This document shows, one piece after another, positions 5,997 to 10,261 of a stretch of 10,261 bases of DNA (position 1 is its first letter; each line of letters opens with the position of its first letter). The stretch is from CAYGZA01 sp964354135 (GTDB lineage: Bacteria > Planctomycetota > Planctomycetia > Pirellulales > Thermoguttaceae). Under the pieces are notes generated by a model. The model ran no database searches and had not been told where the DNA came from. It worked only from the letters and a program-made list of their open reading frames with translations. The position numbers and the translations under genes were made by a program. The stretch spans positions 1 through 10,261 of the forward strand of contig CAYGZA010000249.1 of assembly GCA_964354135.1 (NCBI GenBank), written 5' to 3'.

Positions 5997-8857
5997 ACGA
6001 ACAAGGACAATCGGACCCCCGGGAGCCGTTTTGGGCCCGGCGGAGCGTCAAGGTCGGGGCGGCGGTGGTGGTGGGCATCGTGCTGGTGCTCCTATTGTCC
6101 CGCGGCTGGCGGACGTCTTCGGCCTCGAAAGGCGTTACCAAGGGCACCCCGGAAGGTGAAGCCGCCCGGCAAAACCAGCTCTTCGACATCGCGATCCGAG
6201 ACCTCTTCCAGCCTGACGTCTTCGATAGCGAGGAGCGGGTCGAGCAGGCGCTGGACCGGCTCAACCAGTGGCTCCAGGCGCAGAAGCCTCCGGCGGACTG
6301 GAGCGTCGACCCCATGGCGGCCTCGCTGGTGAAGACGCTGGGGAGTTTTGCGGAGTACGTCAAGCCGGTGGACGCGCTGTTGACCGCGCCGGGGCACGTC
6401 CTGGAATTGAAGGAGATTGCGCGGCGGTTCGAGCCGCCCGTGACGGCGCTTGAGGACCTGAGCAAGCGGGCCAGCTTCGCCCAGTTGGACGAGCTTGCCC
6501 GGCAGTACGAGGCGGCGCTGCGGCAGATCGACGACGCCGCCCGGCAGTTGGACGAGCCGGCGAAGATGGCCGAGCTGGAAGTGAAGATCCAGCAGCAGTT
6601 TGTCCGCCGGGTCCTGGACCCGGCCCGGATGGCGGCCTTCGGGGTATTGATGGAGCTTGGCCGGCAACTGGATTACTCGGGCCGCTTGCGCGATCCCGCC
6701 CGCCTAAGGAGCTTTGCCCTGGCCCTGGAGAGACTCGCCGCCACGCACCAGCGCAAGCTGCTGGAGGATCTGGTGGCGACTTACGAGGAGTGCATCCGCC
6801 TTTACTCCGATGGGCTCACGAAGACCAAGCTCTCCACCCAGTTCCGGTTCATCCTCAGCCAGCTCGACGGCGTCCGGCAGATGCAGGACCTTGCCGAGTA
6901 CCGCGGGCTCAGCAGGATCCTTGCCGACCTCGCCGAGCGACTCCGCGTTGCCGCCAAGCGGACGGAGCGCGAAGAACTCCGCGAGCTGGCTGCGAAGGCC
7001 GACGAGGCGCGGCGGAAGCAAGACGTCGCCGCGCTTGCGGGTCTGGCGGCGCGGCTGCGGGAAACGGTCAAACCCACCAGCCTCGACGACCTGAAGGATG
7101 CGGCGGGCAAGCTGCCCGAGGGGGTCAAGCGACTCACCGCACTCGCCGGCCGGATCGACCAGGTTGCCGGCAAGGCGAATCTCGAAAACCTCCCGGGTCT
7201 GTCGGCCTATGTCGGCCTGCTCGCCCGGCAGATCGAAGCGGTCTCCAACGCGTTGGCCACTCCTCCCCCGAGCGCCGATCCCCGGAAGCTCGCGCAGGAA
7301 CTCGACAATTTCAACGTGCAGTACGCCGGCATGACCATGAGGGTCAGGCGCCTCGCCCGCGAATTGGACTACTTCGCCACCATCGGTGCGATGGAGTTTC
7401 CTCCCGACGATGCCCTGACCCTGCGGGAGGCAATCGTGCTCAGGGACCTGTCGCGCTGGGCCCGGGGCGAAGAAGCCGATGGCCTGAGCCGGGCCAAACG
7501 ACTCTTCGATTGGGTCGTCCGCAACATCCAGTTGGAGCCCGAGAAGCTGGGGATCGAGAGCCCATCCGTGCTCCGCATCATGAAGCGGCCTTGGGAGACC
7601 CTGTTCTGGGGGTCGGGTCCCGCCGCGGAGCGGGCCTGGGTGTTCATCCTCTTGACGCGGCAGCAGGGCTTGGACGCCGCCATGCTGGCGATTGAGGATT
7701 CCAGCGATGCTTCGCGCCCGCGACTGCGGCCCTGGGCGGTCGGCGTCCTGAGCGAAGGGGAGCTGTATCTATTTGACCCGGGTCTTGGGCTTCCCATTCC
7801 CGCGCCGAATGGAACTCGGCTGGACGAGTCGGGGCAACTGGACATTCAGCCTGCCACGCTGGCCCAGGTCGCGGGCGACGACAGCCTCTTGCGGCGGATG
7901 GACATTGACGGGGAGCATCGCTACCCGGTGCAGGCATCGCAACTGAAGAAGGTGGTGGCCTTGGTCGAGGGCTCGCCCGCCTATCTGACTCAGCGGATGC
8001 GCCTGGTCGAATCGCGGCTGGTGGGGGAAGATCGGCTGGTCCTGGCCGCCGCCCCAACCGCCCAAGCCGAGCGGCTGCGGGCCTGCAAGCCGGTGGCCGA
8101 AGTTCGCCTTTGGTCCCACCCCGACGAGGCTTGGCTCCAAAGGAGCCACCTCGGCGATGAAGCCCTGCGGTGGCAGGCCCTGATGCTGATGCCGTTTCAA
8201 TTGGGCCCCGAGCCGGCCCTCTGGAAAGGGCGCACGCTGCACTTGAAAGGGAAGTTCCTGGGAGAATCCAGCGCCACGAGCTTCTATCAGATGGCACGTC
8301 CCTCCGACCGCGAGCTTGCCGCCGCCGACGCGATGGACCCGAGCCTCAAGCTCCTCTACACGCGCGCCAAGCAGAATGCGAGCTTTTGGCTTGGACTGAT
8401 GGCCTTCGAGCAGGGCAATTACCGCTCGGCGTTGGACTATCTCAAGACGCGCACCTTGGAGACACTTCCCAAGAGCCCTTGGACGCCCGCCGCGAAATAC
8501 AGCCTCGGCCGGGTCTATGAGACCCAAAAGGACTACCGCAAGGCCATCGAGCAGTACTGGTCGAATACGGATTCCGCCGAATACCCCGGGAACGTGCTGC
8601 GGGCGCGTTGGTTAGCGCAGCTCACGAAGTCGGAACTCCCGGCGGCGCCCCCCAAAATCAAAGTCCCCGAAAAGGGGCTGCCCAAGCTTCCCGCACTTCC
8701 CGATCTTCCAGGATTGCCGGATGAGAAGGTACCTGCCAAGAAGGAAGACGGCGGTGGGAAGAAGGACGACATCCCATCGGGCGAGAAGCCGAACATGCGT
8801 CCCGAGAAGAAGGCGGAGGCTGGATCCATTATTAAAGGGGATGGTCAAGCCCCCTAG
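5993..8857 (+). CDS. Membrane-anchored protein with degenerate transglutaminase-like domain and TPRs
   Basis: The 954-residue product starts at a GTG whose last bases overlap the kdsA TGA (GTGA), implying translational coupling. The frame stays open upstream inside kdsA, so I chose the overlapping start, which gives a sensible N-terminus. Order of parts: a short charged N-terminus; one transmembrane helix (about 21-36, VGAAVVVGIVLVLLL) acting as an uncleaved anchor; a long helical, coiled-coil-rich region (about 55-420, many Leu/Ala/Arg/Glu heptads); a transglutaminase-like domain (about 500-600); a less clear region; two TPR-like units (about 796-865, FWLGLMAFEQGNYRSALDYL and YSLGRVYETQKDYRKAIEQY); and a Pro/Lys-rich tail (about 885-954). 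The transglutaminase Cys and His positions read Ala544 and Arg579, while Asp595 remains. The anchor suggests the bulk lies outside the cytoplasm. A scaffolding or binding role in the envelope is inference; no enzymatic function is assigned. Confidence 0.88.
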   Translation: MNEQGQSDPREPFWARRSVKVGAAVVVGIVLVLLLSRGWRTSSASKGVTKGTPEGEAARQNQLFDIAIRDLFQPDVFDSEERVEQALDRLNQWLQAQKPPADWSVDPMAASLVKTLGSFAEYVKPVDALLTAPGHVLELKEIARRFEPPVTALEDLSKRASFAQLDELARQYEAALRQIDDAARQLDEPAKMAELEVKIQQQFVRRVLDPARMAAFGVLMELGRQLDYSGRLRDPARLRSFALALERLAATHQRKLLEDLVATYEECIRLYSDGLTKTKLSTQFRFILSQLDGVRQMQDLAEYRGLSRILADLAERLRVAAKRTEREELRELAAKADEARRKQDVAALAGLAARLRETVKPTSLDDLKDAAGKLPEGVKRLTALAGRIDQVAGKANLENLPGLSAYVGLLARQIEAVSNALATPPPSADPRKLAQELDNFNVQYAGMTMRVRRLARELDYFATIGAMEFPPDDALTLREAIVLRDLSRWARGEEADGLSRAKRLFDWVVRNIQLEPEKLGIESPSVLRIMKRPWETLFWGSGPAAERAWVFILLTRQQGLDAAMLAIEDSSDASRPRLRPWAVGVLSEGELYLFDPGLGLPIPAPNGTRLDESGQLDIQPATLAQVAGDDSLLRRMDIDGEHRYPVQASQLKKVVALVEGSPAYLTQRMRLVESRLVGEDRLVLAAAPTAQAERLRACKPVAEVRLWSHPDEAWLQRSHLGDEALRWQALMLMPFQLGPEPALWKGRTLHLKGKFLGESSATSFYQMARPSDRELAAADAMDPSLKLLYTRAKQNASFWLGLMAFEQGNYRSALDYLKTRTLETLPKSPWTPAAKYSLGRVYETQKDYRKAIEQYWSNTDSAEYPGNVLRARWLAQLTKSELPAAPPKIKVPEKGLPKLPALPDLPGLPDEKVPAKKEDGGGKKDDIPSGEKPNMRPEKKAEAGSIIKGDGQAP

Positions 8858-9098
8858 TGGCAGGCCAAAGCTTGGCCGGCGGGGCTCGTTCTTTTGTCGC
8901 GGAGAGGCTATCCGAGATAGATATCGCCACACCCCTCTCTTGAGTGGATTCCTGCCCCGGGCGGGTCCCCTTGTCCGGCATCCGCGGATACGCTAGGATT
9001 CGGGGTTTCGGCAATGCTTGGGCCAGACGTTCAGGGTAGCATCGGGCGCTGCCCGGCCTCGGCAGTCCACTGGCTTCGTGCGACGGGACGTGCGGGAA
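8858..9098. other. Spacer before rpmE
   Basis: No gene is evident. GGCCAA (8863-8868) and TTGGCC (8872-8877) form a perfect 6-bp hairpin just after the upstream stop codon; it is followed by GC-rich sequence and only then TTCTTTT (8890-8896), so it is at best a weak terminator. The rest holds the candidate rpmE promoter at 8971-8999, a second weaker candidate (TTGTCG, 18-bp spacer, TAGATA, about 8895-8924), and a small hairpin CGGGC-GCT-GCCCG at 9043-9055 in the leader. Confidence 0.5.
8971..8999 (+). promoter_or_regulatory. Candidate promoter for rpmE-prfA
   Basis: TTGTCC (8971-8976) and TAGGAT (8994-8999) are separated by exactly 17 bp. Each matches the sigma-70-type consensus at 4 of 6 positions. 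Transcription would start near 9006, giving a leader of about 93 nt before the rpmE ATG. Confidence 0.45.
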
Positions 9099-9359
9099 AT
9101 GAAAGACGGCATCCACCCTAAATACGTAGATACCAAGGTCACCTGCGGCTGCGGCAACTCGTTCACGACCCGCAGCACGAGGCCCGAGTTGAAGGTCGAC
9201 ATCTGCAACGTCTGCCACCCCTTCTACACCGGCAAACTCAAGTACGTCGACACGGCGGGCCGGATCGAGCGGTTCAAGACGAAGTTTGCCGCCACCGGCT
9301 ACACCAGCGTGCAGCGGGGCAAGAAGAAGGATGCACCGGCCACCGCCGAGGAAAGCTGA
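9099..9359 (+). CDS. rpmE: 50S ribosomal protein L31, zinc-binding type
   Basis: This small protein sits on the large ribosomal subunit and contributes to a bridge with the small subunit. The 86-residue product begins MKDGIHPKYV, the typical L31 start, and continues with CGCGNSFTTRST, DICNVCHPFYTGK and DTAGRIERF. The zinc-ribbon cysteines are C16, C18, C36 and C39, so this is the zinc-containing (C+) form. It is longer than the 70-residue E. coli protein because of a basic tail (about 71-86, with RGKKK) that ends in Ala/Glu-rich residues. The frame is open to an upstream ATG at 9018, but that extension is unlike L31. No strong Shine-Dalgarno is seen. prfA follows after 78 bp, a gene order common in bacteria. 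Confidence 0.97.
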   Translation: MKDGIHPKYVDTKVTCGCGNSFTTRSTRPELKVDICNVCHPFYTGKLKYVDTAGRIERFKTKFAATGYTSVQRGKKKDAPATAEES

Positions 9360-9389
9360 GAAGGGCTGAACCCCCGGGCAGCCTCTGCC

Positions 9390-9427
9390 GTGCAGGCGAG
9401 ACGCCTGCACCACAACGCGCGGCGTTG
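9390..9427. repeat. Two back-to-back perfect hairpins between rpmE and prfA
   Basis: Stem GTGCAGGCG (9390-9398) with CGCCTGCAC (9402-9410) around AGA is perfect over 9 bp. Two bases later CAACGC (9413-9418) pairs with GCGTTG (9422-9427) around GCG. The first contains GGCG-AGA-CGCC, the reverse complement of the array core GGCG-TCT-CGCC at 541-559, with different but still complementary flanks. The pair ends 10 nt before the prfA start codon, where a ribosome-binding site should lie. It could act in processing, stability or translational tuning, or simply be an extragenic repeat. Confidence 0.8.
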
Positions 9428-9437
9428 GTGATGGGCC

Positions 9438-10261
9438 ATGCGCAAGTTGCTCGAAGAAAGACTCCAGCGCTTTGAAGGGCTGGAAAAGCAGCTCCTCGAT
9501 CCGGAAGTGCTGGCGAACTCCGCGCGGCTCTCGGCCGTGGCCCGCGAGCACGGCACCCTGGCCAAGGTCGCCACGAAGTACCGCCGGTTCAAGCAGCTCA
9601 ACGCCCAGATCGCCGAGGCCTTGGAGCTGGTCCACTCCAGCGATCCGGAGATGCGCCAACTGGCCGAGGGCGAGCTCCCCAAGCTCAAGGAGGACCGCGA
9701 GAAGCTGTGGGCCGAGCTCTTGGACATGACCATCGGCGGCGAGGACGCCAATCGCAGCCGCTGCATCCTGGAGATCCGCGCAGGCACCGGCGGCGACGAG
9801 GCGGCGCTGTTCGCCCGCGACCTGTTCGACATGTACCGCCGCTACGCCGAAGGCCGCGGCTGGAAGGTGGAGATCCTCAGCATGAATCCCACCGAGCTGG
9901 GCGGCTTCAAGGAGATCTACCTCGGCATGGAAGGGGAAGGGGTCTACCAGCAGCTCCAGTCGGAAAGCGGCGGCCATCGCGTGCAGCGCGTCCCGGAGAC
10001 CGAGGCCAAAGGGCGGATCCACACCTCCGCCGCCACCGTGGCCGTGCTCCCCGAGCCCGAGGACGTGGAGATCGAGCTCAAGCCGGACGACTACCGGGTG
10101 GACCGCTTCTCCGCCAGCGGCCCCGGCGGGCAGCACGTCAACAAGACCGCCTCGGCCATCCGCCTGACGCACTTCACCAGCGGGATCGTCGTCAGTTGTC
10201 AGGACGAGAAGAGCCAGCACCAGAACCTCGCCAAGGCCCTCCGCGTGCTGAAACCACGGCT
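9438..10261 (+). CDS. prfA: Peptide chain release factor 1 (partial, 3' end beyond the window)
   Basis: RF1 recognises UAA and UAG in the ribosomal A site and triggers release of the finished protein. The ATG at 9438 opens a frame of 274 complete codons that runs off the window; the full protein is normally about 355-360 residues. The N-terminal helical domain (1-100) is followed by RAGTGGDEAALFARDLF (114-130), the codon-recognition region HRVQRVPETEAKGRIHTS (180-197) with a P-x-T tripeptide at 186-188, which marks RF1 rather than RF2 (SPF), and the catalytic GPGGQHVNKT (228-237) whose GGQ (230-232) enters the peptidyl transferase centre. DEKSQHQN (256-263) is also typical. No clear Shine-Dalgarno precedes the ATG; two hairpins end 10 nt upstream. 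It is probably cotranscribed with rpmE, and prmC, which methylates the GGQ glutamine, often follows. Confidence 0.97.
   Translation, partial: MRKLLEERLQRFEGLEKQLLDPEVLANSARLSAVAREHGTLAKVATKYRRFKQLNAQIAEALELVHSSDPEMRQLAEGELPKLKEDREKLWAELLDMTIGGEDANRSRCILEIRAGTGGDEAALFARDLFDMYRRYAEGRGWKVEILSMNPTELGGFKEIYLGMEGEGVYQQLQSESGGHRVQRVPETEAKGRIHTSAATVAVLPEPEDVEIELKPDDYRVDRFSASGPGGQHVNKTASAIRLTHFTSGIVVSCQDEKSQHQNLAKALRVLKPR

Noticed and set aside
8863..8896. Intrinsic terminator after the 954-residue protein
   Set aside because: The hairpin is perfect but the T-rich run begins only about 12 nt after the stem, with GC-rich sequence between.
8832..10220. 462-residue minus-strand frame opposite rpmE and prfA
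   Set aside because: It is antisense to two certain genes and has a Leu/Gly/His-rich shadow composition.

Overview
The window is GC-rich (roughly two thirds G+C) bacterial chromosome that looks planctomycete, most likely Pirellulales/Thermoguttaceae-like. The case rests on gene content (a fused KorA, a class II KdsA, a large membrane-anchored degenerate-transglutaminase/TPR protein), weak Shine-Dalgarno signals, and spacers filled with palindromes of the GGCG-TCT-CGCC type. The lineage is inference; no rRNA or marker tree is available. I see no phage, transposase, CRISPR, tRNA or rRNA.

Minus-strand block (1-3702): reading right to left, a conserved unrecognised helical protein (2857-3702), then korA (684-2564, alpha subunit with the gamma domain fused at its N-terminus) and korB (1-401, cut by the window edge). 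KorA and KorB together form a thiamine-diphosphate, iron-sulfur 2-oxoacid:ferredoxin oxidoreductase. The 282-bp korA-korB spacer holds five tandem 29-bp copies of a hairpin repeat, and the 292-bp spacer upstream of korA holds a large inverted repeat and a diverged copy of the same hairpin.

Divergent spacer (3703-4166): it carries a perfect AT-rich 15-bp palindrome, an extended -10 promoter for the plus-strand operon and a leader made mostly of two small hairpins.

Plus-strand operon (4167-8857): a lipid kinase of the diacylglycerol kinase family, then kdsA (33 bp gap), then a 954-residue membrane-anchored protein whose GTG start overlaps the kdsA stop. KdsA points to Kdo-containing envelope glycolipid, the kinase to lipid phosphorylation, and the third protein sits in the membrane; a shared envelope role is plausible but inferred. 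The third protein contains a transglutaminase-like domain in which the catalytic Cys and His appear to be replaced.

Translation block (9099-10261): rpmE (zinc-type ribosomal protein L31), then prfA (release factor 1, cut by the right edge), separated by 78 bp that hold two back-to-back perfect hairpins, one sharing the core of the korA-korB repeat.

The most notable things are the hairpin-repeat family with its graded decay between korA and korB, and the apparently inactive transglutaminase-like domain coupled to kdsA. Nothing here is a clear new defence or mobile system.
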